Part shown: piece after piece, positions 1-6,022 of the stretch
Layout of the letters: every line of letters begins with the position of its first letter
Position numbering within the stretch: the stretch's first letter is position 1
Notes under the pieces: model-generated
The model's database searches: none
Told to the model about the DNA's origin: nothing
The model's input: the letters and a program-made list of their open reading frames with translations, nothing else
NCBI GenBank assembly: GCA_023231365.1
Contig: JALNVO010000112.1
Location: 1 to 8,799 of the forward strand
DNA: 8,799 bases
From: Fibrobacteraceae bacterium
GTDB lineage: Bacteria > Fibrobacterota > Fibrobacteria > Fibrobacterales > Fibrobacteraceae
Direction: 5' to 3'
Position numbers and translations under genes: made by a program

Positions 1-439
1 CCAGGAACGCGGTGGAATTATCCGCCATGGCGCAAAGATGCTCTATGCCTATGCCACCTGCACCGTTCCTCTGGTAACGGTCATTATGCGCAAGGCTTAC
101 GGTGGAGCATACATCGCCATGGCTTCCAAAGATCTCGGCGGCGACGTCGTATACGCCTGGCCTACAGCGGAAATCGCAGTAATGGGCGCCGAAGGCGCAG
201 CCAAGATCATTTATAAGAAAGAACTCGCCGCAGCCGCAGACAAGGACGCCTTGTACAAGCAGCTCGTGGACGACTACCGGGAAAGATTCTCCAAGCCTTA
301 CCAAGCAGCGGAATCGGGCATCATTACCGATGTCATCGAGCCCGCGGAGACCCGTGCTAAAGTTTCACTCGCTTTGAGGACTTTGCTCTCCAAGCGTGTA
401 AAACGCCCAAATAAAAAACATGGATTAAGTCCGCTATGA
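1..439 (+). CDS. mmdA: Acyl-CoA carboxyltransferase, alpha subunit of Na+-pumping methylmalonyl-CoA decarboxylase (3' end only)
   Basis: The 5' part lies outside the window. The reading frame is open from base 2 (QERGGIIRHGAKM...), so the first visible ATG at 38 is internal. The visible 145 or so residues are the C-terminal half of a crotonase-fold carboxyltransferase domain: IIRHGAK, TVPLVTVIMRKAYGGAY, GDVVYAWPTAEIAVMGAEGA, ending in KKHGLSPL, which resembles the usual end of MmdA and propionyl-CoA carboxylase beta chains. The protein would move CO2 from the acyl-CoA to biotin on the carrier protein encoded two genes downstream. Its TGA stop overlaps the next ATG (ATGA), indicating translational coupling. 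The downstream membrane subunit makes a sodium-pump decarboxylase far more likely than a propionyl-CoA carboxylase. Methylmalonyl-CoA is the best-guess substrate; glutaconyl-CoA or a related acyl-CoA cannot be excluded from this fragment. Confidence 0.88.
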   Translation, partial: QERGGIIRHGAKMLYAYATCTVPLVTVIMRKAYGGAYIAMASKDLGGDVVYAWPTAEIAVMGAEGAAKIIYKKELAAAADKDALYKQLVDDYRERFSKPYQAAESGIITDVIEPAETRAKVSLALRTLLSKRVKRPNKKHGLSPL

Positions 440-1278
440 CAACAACAGTACAACAAGATAGCGTACAAACGATCGACTCGGTTCCTACCGCAGCCGTGCA
501 AATCGAGCAAGCTCCGGAACAGGCAAAGGCGACGATCCAACCTGTTCCGTACAAACGCTTCGAAGAGCAGCTAGCGGTTCTTCCCGATTCCATCAGTACG
601 CCTATAAAAAAACAGCTCCAGCTCATGCCCGATTCTACAGTCCTCGAGATTGAAGAAAACGGTCACGGAGCAACCATTCTCTACAAGACAAATGCCCAGG
701 CTAGAGAAGCAAACGCCCGTCAGGACAGCCTTGCTAATTCAAATGGCGAACACGCTCTTCCGATCGCGAAGTCCCGCCTCGGAAACGAATACCTCAATGA
801 AGAAGGAGCTCCAGAACACTTCACCATTGGCAAGCTCATCGAATTCCAAGCGACGGGCCTCATCGTAGTAATGGTAGTGATCGTCGGCCTTTGCATTCTC
901 ACCTATCTTATGAACTTCCTCCTTGCCAAATTCGTTTTGGGCAAGCTGGTCAAGCCACAAGCACCTGTAGAAGCAAAACCAGCGATTCCCGTACCGGCAC
1001 CTTTGGCACCCGCCAAATGCACGCTGGATCCGAACGCACCTAGCGTTCATCCGGGATTTACCAACAAACAACTCCAAGCCTTTTTAAGCATTGCAGCCAT
1101 TTCGGCTTTGGACGTTCATCCCGGTCTTACCAATGAACAGCTCGCTGTGATTTTTGCAGTCGCTGCAGCCGAAGTCCTTGGCGGTCCTTGCACTGTCGTC
1201 AAATTCAAACCACAGAATGCGACAGAATGGACTTGGACATCTCAAGGTCGTGCAGAATTAAACTCCAACGGGCTTTAA
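436..1278 (+). CDS. mmdD: OadG/MmdD-like small membrane subunit of the decarboxylase, with long N-terminal extension
   Basis: This is a 280-residue protein with one clear membrane helix at about 141-163 (GLIVVMVVIVGLCILTYLMN). A Pro/Ala-rich linker follows (about 173-193), then a C-terminal helical motif. This is the pattern of OadG/MmdD subunits, which anchor the cytoplasmic carboxyltransferase to the membrane subunit. Position between the A and C genes matches mmdADCB order. Two things are odd. About 130 residues precede the helix with no recognisable signal peptide, whereas family members are usually near 80-150 residues in total. The motif VHPG(F/L)TN(K/E)QL occurs twice, at 204-226 and 227-249, as an exact-length 23-residue tandem repeat. 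The start ATG overlaps the upstream stop, and an in-frame stop at 412-414 rules out a longer ATG start. No strong Shine-Dalgarno is visible, which fits coupling. The function is inferred from topology and context. Confidence 0.8.
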   Translation: MTTTVQQDSVQTIDSVPTAAVQIEQAPEQAKATIQPVPYKRFEEQLAVLPDSISTPIKKQLQLMPDSTVLEIEENGHGATILYKTNAQAREANARQDSLANSNGEHALPIAKSRLGNEYLNEEGAPEHFTIGKLIEFQATGLIVVMVVIVGLCILTYLMNFLLAKFVLGKLVKPQAPVEAKPAIPVPAPLAPAKCTLDPNAPSVHPGFTNKQLQAFLSIAAISALDVHPGLTNEQLAVIFAVAAAEVLGGPCTVVKFKPQNATEWTWTSQGRAELNSNGL

Positions 1279-1299
1279 AAAAGCAAGAGGACAACTATT

Positions 1300-1689
1300 A
1301 TGAAAAAAACAATCCGCATCAGTTTTGAAGGCAAGAGCTACGATGTTGAAGTCGAAGTTCTTAACAACAATCAAGCAGCAGTTTCCGCTCCAGCAGTCGC
1401 TACTGCATCTGCTTCCGTTGCCGCTCCGGCGGCTCAAGTTGCAGCGCAAGCTCCAGTTGCCGCTCCGACCGCAGGAGGAACTCCGGTCCCGAGCCCGATG
1501 ATGGGCATCGTGTTCAAACTCAAGGTAAAAGTCGGTGAACAGGTTAAGAAGAACCAAGAAATTGCCGTCCTTGAAGCAATGAAAATGGAAACGCCGGTCG
1601 TTTCTCCAGTTGATGGAACAATCGCTTCCATTCCCGTCAAAGAACAAGAATCCGTTTCTGAAGGCCAAGTCTTGATGACTATCGCCTAA
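1300..1689 (+). CDS. mmdC: Biotin carboxyl carrier subunit of the decarboxylase
   Basis: This is a 129-residue biotinyl protein. Residues 1-20 form a short beta-rich start (KKTIRISFEGKSYDVEVEV). An Ala/Pro-rich flexible linker follows at about 26-62, and a biotinyl-lipoyl domain occupies about 62-129. The biotin attachment motif is EAMKMET, with the modified lysine at K95; PSPMMG and the closing SEGQVLMTIA are also typical. It would carry CO2 on biotin from the carboxyltransferase to the membrane beta subunit. Length and linker match MmdC/GcdC/OadA-tail carriers and are unlike the acetyl-CoA carboxylase AccB context. AGAGGA at 1286-1291 sits 8 nt before the ATG. It starts 21 nt after mmdD and ends 13 nt before mmdB, so it belongs to the same operon. 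Confidence 0.93.
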   Translation: MKKTIRISFEGKSYDVEVEVLNNNQAAVSAPAVATASASVAAPAAQVAAQAPVAAPTAGGTPVPSPMMGIVFKLKVKVGEQVKKNQEIAVLEAMKMETPVVSPVDGTIASIPVKEQESVSEGQVLMTIA

Positions 1690-1702
1690 AAGGGTAAAAC
1701 AA

Positions 1703-2866
1703 ATGAGCGATATTTTAGCTTCAGTCGCATTAATGTTCGCCAACGATACTGGCTTCCATGCCATTACCGGTGGCATGATCGTGATGTGGCTCGTCAGCTT
1801 TGTGCTGATGTACTTAGCAATCGTGAAGAAGTTCGAACCGCTACTCCTTCTTCCAATTGCCTTCGGAGCACTCGCTGTCAACATTCCTTCCCGCGCCTTT
1901 TATGAAGGTGGTTGGACCATTGAAGGAATGTTCGCCCCGACAGCAGGCCTCTACTATTACATCAGCCAGGGCATCCATCTAGAACTCTTTCCTCCCCTCA
2001 TCTTCCTCGGTGTTGGCGCTATGACGGACTTCGGTCCACTGATTGCAAACCCGCGGACACTCCTCCTCGGCGGCGGAGCCCAATTCGGCGTATTCGTCAC
2101 GATGTTCTGCGCAGTTGCCTTTGGCGGTTTCACACTCGGTGAAGCAGCCTCCATCGGTATTATCGGCGGAGCAGACGGACCGACGTCCATCTTCACAGCG
2201 AACAAGCTCGCCCGTCATTTGATTGGCCCTATCGCTGTCGCAGCTTACACTTATATGGCCTTGGTGCCACTCATCCAGCCGCCTATTATGCGGCTTATGA
2301 CAAACGCCAAGGAACGCACGATCCGTATGAAGAGCCTCCGCAAGGTTAGCAAGCTTGAACGCCTCGTATTCCCCATCATGGTTATGATCATCTGTACGCT
2401 TGTCGTTCCGGACGCTTCCGCATTGATCATTATGCTTATGCTTGGCAACATTTTCAAGGAAAGCGGCGTCGTCGAACGCTTGGTAAAGACTTCGCAGAAC
2501 GAACTTATGAATATCGTCACCATCTTCCTCGGCACATCTGTCGGACTTACTATGTCTTCCGACATTTTCCTTCAGCCGCAGACATTGATGATCATTGCCA
2601 TGGGCGTCGTAGCCTTCGGTTTCTCAACCTTTGGCGGACTTCTCCTCGCAAAGATCATGAACTGGTGCAGTCCCAAGAATCCGGTCAACCCGCTCATCGG
2701 CTCTGCAGGTGTTTCTGCAGTTCCTATGGCAGCCCGAGTTTCCCAAGTGGAAGGCGCCAAATACGATCCGCAGAACTTTCTCCTCATGCACGCCATGGGT
2801 CCGAATGTCGCGGGCGTTATTGGCACCGCCATCGCCGCTGGTTATATGATTTCACGGCTTTCGTAA
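1703..2866 (+). CDS. mmdB: Sodium ion-translocating decarboxylase beta subunit
   Basis: This is a 387-residue multi-pass inner-membrane protein of the OadB/MmdB/GcdB family, at the usual length. It decarboxylates carboxybiotin and couples the reaction to Na+ export. The hallmark GGADGPTSIF motif lies at 155-164, with D158 equivalent to the aspartate implicated in Na+ movement in oxaloacetate decarboxylase. Other family signatures are LVPLIQPPIMRL (187-198), the re-entrant GNIFKESGVVERL (248-260), NPLIGSAGVSAVPMAARV (329-346) and the C-terminal MGPNVAGVIGTAIAAGY (365-381). AGGG at 1691-1694 is 8 nt before the ATG. It is the last gene of the cluster and is followed 17 nt later by an intrinsic terminator. 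Sequence alone does not separate MmdB from OadB or GcdB; the mmd call rests on the A-D-C-B gene order and the separate carrier gene. Confidence 0.92.
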   Translation: MSDILASVALMFANDTGFHAITGGMIVMWLVSFVLMYLAIVKKFEPLLLLPIAFGALAVNIPSRAFYEGGWTIEGMFAPTAGLYYYISQGIHLELFPPLIFLGVGAMTDFGPLIANPRTLLLGGGAQFGVFVTMFCAVAFGGFTLGEAASIGIIGGADGPTSIFTANKLARHLIGPIAVAAYTYMALVPLIQPPIMRLMTNAKERTIRMKSLRKVSKLERLVFPIMVMIICTLVVPDASALIIMLMLGNIFKESGVVERLVKTSQNELMNIVTIFLGTSVGLTMSSDIFLQPQTLMIIAMGVVAFGFSTFGGLLLAKIMNWCSPKNPVNPLIGSAGVSAVPMAARVSQVEGAKYDPQNFLLMHAMGPNVAGVIGTAIAAGYMISRLS

Positions 2867-2883
2867 AAAAGATAAGCTCGAAC

Positions 2884-2923
2884 AAAAATCCTGGAAGCAC
2901 AACTTGCTTCTGGGATTTTTTTT
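2884..2923 (+). terminator. Intrinsic terminator of the mmd operon
   Basis: The left arm 2884-2899 (AAAAATCCTGGAAGCA) pairs with the right arm 2905-2920 around a 5-nt loop, CAACT. The stem contains two adjacent G-U pairs and is otherwise perfect. The right arm runs into an eight-T tract at 2916-2923. The hairpin begins 17 nt after the mmdB stop codon. The A-run on the left arm could also allow weak function on the other strand. Confidence 0.88.
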
Positions 2924-3309
2924 GTAGCAATAAAACAGAACCTTATTAGAATTTGCCATTCAAAGAGGCTAAGAGCGTTTCAAGCCTAGCATTGAGATAG
3001 CAAAACGTTTTCCCAACAATTACTAAGTAGTCAATGATTGCCGATCACAATTCTCAGTTCTTGCAGCCCTTTTGGGGATAATGGCTATTGAATGGAATCA
3101 TCAATTTTTACCAAGAGAAGTCAACCACCGTATCCAGCAATGCATTCCGGAACCCTACTTCGCTATCGCCTGGCATTCTCACATATGAAAGACTATGAAA
3201 GGAAAAAGTTGCGCTCCGGGATTCTTCAAACAAAACGCCAATTCAGCTCCAACTGTCGCTGTCCAGTCATTTACAGCCCCAAAGCCCCCAGTATCAATCG
3301 ATGACTTAT
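2924..3309. other. Intergenic stretch without a convincing intact gene
   Basis: No ORF here shows a recognisable domain, a good ribosome binding site or Fibrobacter-like codon use. The only coding-like signal is the possible remnant starting at 3081, listed separately. No tRNA, promoter with good boxes, or terminator was seen apart from the mmd terminator just upstream. Confidence 0.5.
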
Positions 3310-3338
3310 GGGCACCTCTAAAAATTCATTTTCTATAA
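3081..3338 (+). pseudogene. Possible remnant of a protein-coding gene, interrupted by a stop
   Basis: From ATG 3081, frame 3 reads MAIEWNHQFLPREVNHRI, continues to PEPYFAIAWHSHI, then stops at TGA 3186-3188. The same frame stays open afterwards (KTMKGKSCAPGFFKQ, then APTVAVQSFTAPKPPVSI) to a TAA at 3336-3338. The composition is protein-like rather than random, and the layout (W, an aromatic/His N-terminus, PxxYFA, then a Pro/Val segment) loosely recalls the start of DUF4058-type proteins. That resemblance is from memory and weak. The last codons run into the GGGCACCTCTAA repeat at 3310, so any original gene would have been cut short there. It could equally be a short real peptide gene or chance. 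Confidence 0.22.
3310..3321. repeat. 12-nt direct repeat GGGCACCTCTAA, left copy
   Basis: The identical 12-mer recurs at 4758-4769 in the same orientation, 1448 bases away. Between the two copies lie both structured non-coding modules and the AT-rich lipoprotein gene. Read on the minus strand it is TTAGAGGTGCCC. Whether it is a boundary, a recombination site or part of a dispersed repeat cannot be decided from one window. Confidence 0.6.
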
Positions 3339-3374
3339 AATCAATTGCAGCACTTCGCAATAGTGCGTCCCTCA

Positions 3375-3660
3375 AAGTGGCGAAAAGCGCTCAAGCCGAG
3401 CTTCTCAGGTAGCGAACTCGTTCGCTATCATGACCTGAGGCCCGAAGTGGATGCCGAAGGCATCAATAACACAATTATTGACGCTTCACATCACCCTTGC
3501 GGTTCGGTCATACAACCGTTGTGCGAGACACTCATCTTGGATGGTTTTCGCCACTTCTAGCTCCTGCTCCCACAGGGATCAGAGTCACTAAGCGCTAAAC
3601 CGCCGAGTGTCTCTGTTTCTTACTCGGCTTCACTCGTTTCACGGCCGCAAAGCAATTTTT
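3375..3660. repeat. Structured non-coding module A
   Basis: A 12-bp perfect inverted repeat, AAGTGGCGAAAA at 3375-3386 and TTTTCGCCACTT at 3545-3556, encloses several nested hairpins. These are CTCAGG/CCTGAG (3404-3409 with 3434-3439), holding TAGCGAAC/GTTCGCTA (3410-3417 with 3420-3427), and GATGCC-GAA-GGCATC (3450-3464). Downstream lies another hairpin, GCCGAGT (3602-3608) with ACTCGGC (3622-3628). The segments 3592-3607 (GCGCTAAACCGCCGAG) and 3637-3660 recur in module B, the first at 14 of 16 positions and the second identical over 24 nt. Short ORFs cross it but show no domain and follow the hairpins. It could be a miniature transposable element, a structured RNA, or a dispersed intergenic repeat. 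Confidence 0.55.
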
Positions 3661-3799
3661 CAACTTAAAATCGCCCTTTTTAATAATCCAGCAAAAATCA
3701 TCCCCTCGAAATTCAAAATTGAATCAAGTCCAATGCTTACAAGCGTTCCAAAGGAATTGGCATATCTATTTTGGACACTAGTGAAAAAATATGAATATC
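3661..3799. other. AT-rich leader region before the small lipoprotein gene
   Basis: This AT-rich stretch links module A to the promoter at 3800-3828. No domain, tRNA or hairpin with a T-run was seen. An ORF crossing it from 3607 to 3831 begins inside the repeat module and has no recognisable features, so it is not called. Confidence 0.4.
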
Positions 3800-3828
3800 T
3801 TGTTCATAATGAGATGTTATACTATAAT
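3800..3828 (+). promoter_or_regulatory. Sigma-70-type promoter of the small lipoprotein gene
   Basis: The -35 box TTGTTC (3800-3805) and a perfect -10 box TATAAT (3823-3828) are separated by 17 nt. Transcription would start near 3835, about 30 nt before the ATG at 3867. The ribosome binding site AGGAG at 3852-3856 lies 10 nt before the start. The gene therefore appears to be its own transcription unit. Confidence 0.65.
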
Positions 3829-3866
3829 TAAAAATAGGTGGTAACTGATAAAGGAGAGATATTTAT

Positions 3867-4388
3867 ATGAACTGTCAGAGGAATTTTAGCAATTCAAATT
3901 TGTATGGAATAATGTTTTTAGTTATCATATTGATTTCAATAAGTTCATGCGATAGAAATGAATCAACATCAATAGTTGATGAAAGTTCTGAATCTAAAGA
4001 GTCCACCGGAAATTCGAGCAGTTCTAGTCAAATAGACGAAAAGTATTTGATAGTTAATTCGGATACGCTATTCGACGGTGGACAAATTAATTTTTCAAGT
4101 TACAATGCAAAGATCTATTTGGAATCCGACACAAACTTCATGATGGTTTTTTCTGGATATTATTTTGGCAGCCCTTGTTCCCATGGGAATGATGATACTG
4201 TTTATGTGAATCGGACAAATTATGAATTCTGCAAAACAACAACAACCTGCGATGCGTATGATACATATTGCTTCACATTCAATTTTGAAGAAGAATCAAT
4301 TGTTGCAACATGCAAAAAAACGGCACACTATGCTGATGAAACGCAAACTTGGCAGAGTTATGTTGCAGGATGTACAATTAGCCTTTGA
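3867..4388 (+). CDS. Small Cys-rich lipoprotein of unknown function
   Basis: The 173-residue product has a basic N-terminus, a hydrophobic core at about 12-26 (LYGIMFLVIILISIS) and a lipobox ISSC with the lipidated Cys at C28. It should be exported by Sec and anchored to a membrane. A Ser/Glu-rich linker (about 29-56, including GNSSSSSQ), common in Fibrobacter surface lipoproteins, leads to a domain of about 115 residues. That domain holds six cysteines, C104, C122, C128, C135, C149 and C169, enough for three disulfides. I recognise no family for it. The start is supported by AGGAG 10 nt upstream and a near-consensus promoter. The gene is clearly more AT-rich than its neighbours, has no operon partner, and sits between two related repeat modules, which suggests horizontal acquisition. 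No Rho-independent terminator follows directly; the GC-rich hairpin of module B starts 22 nt after the stop. Confidence 0.8.
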   Translation: MNCQRNFSNSNLYGIMFLVIILISISSCDRNESTSIVDESSESKESTGNSSSSSQIDEKYLIVNSDTLFDGGQINFSSYNAKIYLESDTNFMMVFSGYYFGSPCSHGNDDTVYVNRTNYEFCKTTTTCDAYDTYCFTFNFEEESIVATCKKTAHYADETQTWQSYVAGCTISL

Positions 4389-4410
4389 TTTTAAAATAAT
4401 TGACGCATGG

Positions 4411-4697
4411 CATCGCTGAACCCGACAACGCGCATGTCCGCGCGCTCCCCGGCGGCAATTCGCCTAAGCCCGGAACACGCGCGGGTGCTCGGCGATGAGC
4501 TCCGATTTTTGCTCCGCTGACTAACTAGCCGCTCGCATTATGATCGAGGCGCTGAAACGCCGAGAGTCCTCTTTTTTACTCAGGTTCATTAGGAAGCGCA
4601 ATCCTGTTCTTCACCCCTTCGGAGCTCGCGTTGTGATAGACTCTCTGGCATTCCTGCCTTCATTGTCTCTCGATTTCACGGCCGCAAAGCAATTTTT
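4411..4697. repeat. Structured non-coding module B, related to module A
   Basis: This begins with a very GC-rich imperfect inverted repeat. CATCGCTGAACCCG (4411-4424) pairs with 4482-4497, which ends in GGCGATG, allowing one wobble and a two-base bulge. Inside are CCGCGCG (4438-4444) with CGCGCGG (4478-4484), an alternative pairing, and the small GGCG-GCAATT-CGCC hairpin (4451-4464). Downstream it shares AGCTCC/TGCTCC words, GCGCTGAAACGCCGAG (4549-4564) and an identical 24-nt block (4674-4697, core CACGGCCGCAAAGCAA) with module A in the same order. The stem sequences differ completely between A and B while the layout is kept. Short ORFs here look spurious. It may also act as a transcription barrier for the lipoprotein gene upstream. 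Confidence 0.55.
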
Positions 4698-4757
4698 AAA
4701 GATGCTCCTAACTCAAAACGCATAACAGAATTGACAACTTCGGATTTTTCCCGTCTA

Positions 4758-4769
4758 GGGCACCTCTAA
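4758..4769. repeat. 12-nt direct repeat GGGCACCTCTAA, right copy
   Basis: This is identical to 3310-3321. It contains the TAG stop codon (4766-4768 on the minus strand) of the adjacent lipoprotein gene, so the repeat and the gene's coding end meet exactly. No duplicated flanking bases were seen beyond the 12-mer when the two copies were compared. Confidence 0.6.
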
Positions 4770-6022
4770 TCAATTCGGTAGATTTTCACTTCTTTGAACT
4801 TATATGTACGCACTCTTTTGCCCAAATTAAATTCTAGCCGGGCAAAGAGGTCATCGGCAATCCCTGTATATTCAAATTCGTGAGATTTCCAAAGAGTATC
4901 GATAGTCAAAGTAGTTTGAAGTCCTTCTGTCGTGTATGTATTGTACGAACCCAAGCGAACAGTTATCGTGGCAACGGAATCCGCTATTGCGGTAAATACC
5001 AATTTATACTTTCTGTTTTTAAGGACCGGAATATCCTCATGGATAAGCTGAATGCTATAATCACGCGTACCACCAGAAGTCACTTTTACAGCCATTACGT
5101 TATTTGCAATAGAAGTATCAGCAAGTCCCGAAAGCTGCTGGACCAAAATCCAGTCATCAGAACTTTTAGAAAAATCACTATTGGAGACCCAATTGGAATC
5201 AACAATATCAAAAGCGGCTAAAGCTTCTTCTGCATAGGCATTCTCCGTGTCGCCGTTTGCATAATAAGCAATGCGATGCGTCGCCGAGAACGAAGAAGCA
5301 AACCGGGCCGAAAGTGAATCCCAGAGAGCCTCGTTATGGGTAGAATCAAAATACACAGTATCGCCATTTTTATCCGCCAAAGAAAGCGGAAGCCGGTTAA
5401 CCCAAACAGGCACATGGAAACGGATCGTCAAATTCAAAGACTTATCAGACGCCGTATCTAAAAGGCTGTAATGATAGCGGAGTTCCAAGGAATCTAGTTT
5501 GGAAAGGGAAAATACGAAAGGAACATACGACCCATTGATTTTTATCAAGCCTTGCAAAACCGGAAAAGAGGTTATTGGTGTAAACCTAGCCCCGACTTCC
5601 TTGAGAAGTCCATCGCCATCAATTTCTACATCGCCAAGCTCTTTGAGAAGAAACTCGTCCCTAGCAGTAGAATCATCGCCAAACGCAACGGAAAGAGGTG
5701 TCCGGTCTGTGGACGCCGGCCAAAGTTCAAGCCCGTCGACAAAGTCAAACCCTACGTAGATATAATAACTGGAATATGCAGCTAGGCGAATGAGCGAAAG
5801 CTTAAGCCCATTCACCAACACAGAATCATCATCCGAAGGCATCTTAGAAAGTACGCTTAACCGGGAATAGTCCGGTTCCCCATAATCGACTATGAAAGCC
5901 GTCGAAAAAGAATGCGCCTCTACACTCGGGTTGCCAATTTCAATCCCAGAACGTTCGTTGTCCGGACTGCAGGCCGCAGTGAGTGCACACAGCGCACAAA
6001 TGTAAAGTTTGGCGAAACGCAT
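4766..6022 (-). CDS. Lipoprotein with C-terminal carbohydrate-binding-like domain
   Basis: The product is 418 residues. The signal peptide has a hydrophobic core at about 5-17 (KLYICALCALTAAC) and a lipobox TAAC, giving lipid attachment at C18. GIEIGNP (26-32) follows, a motif I associate with Fibrobacter lipoproteins. Residues about 35-270 form a beta-rich region I cannot assign. Residues about 278-418 look like a CBM4/9-type galactose-binding-like beta-sandwich: the NSDFSKSSDDW start, a MAVKV strand, YSIQLIHEDIPVLKNRKYKLVFTA and the LEFNLG end. The protein is therefore probably cell-surface or periplasmic and may bind glycan; no catalytic motif is visible. Its ATG overlaps the stop of the upstream regulator gene (TAATG), with AAGAGG just upstream, so the two are co-translated. 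The stop codon lies inside the GGGCACCTCTAA repeat. The lipoprotein call is firm; the CBM is a fold-level guess. Confidence 0.82.
   Translation of the reverse strand: MRFAKLYICALCALTAACSPDNERSGIEIGNPSVEAHSFSTAFIVDYGEPDYSRLSVLSKMPSDDDSVLVNGLKLSLIRLAAYSSYYIYVGFDFVDGLELWPASTDRTPLSVAFGDDSTARDEFLLKELGDVEIDGDGLLKEVGARFTPITSFPVLQGLIKINGSYVPFVFSLSKLDSLELRYHYSLLDTASDKSLNLTIRFHVPVWVNRLPLSLADKNGDTVYFDSTHNEALWDSLSARFASSFSATHRIAYYANGDTENAYAEEALAAFDIVDSNWVSNSDFSKSSDDWILVQQLSGLADTSIANNVMAVKVTSGGTRDYSIQLIHEDIPVLKNRKYKLVFTAIADSVATITVRLGSYNTYTTEGLQTTLTIDTLWKSHEFEYTGIADDLFARLEFNLGKRVRTYKFKEVKIYRID

Noticed and set aside
1258..1884. Minus-strand 208-codon ORF
   Set aside because: It is antisense to mmdC and mmdB, which are clear; Ser/Arg/Cys-rich low-complexity translation typical of a shadow frame.
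3345..3560. Plus-strand 71-codon ORF over module A
   Set aside because: Its sequence is set by the inverted repeats and hairpins, there is no ribosome binding site, and no domain is seen.
2924..4765. CRISPR array or tandem repeats
   Set aside because: No regularly spaced repeat was found; the two modules are a single pair with different spacing inside.
3310..4769. Composite transposon or insertion sequence reading of the repeat-bounded interval
   Set aside because: No transposase, integrase or recombinase frame is present inside, and the 12-mers are direct rather than inverted. A mobile-element type cannot be assigned.
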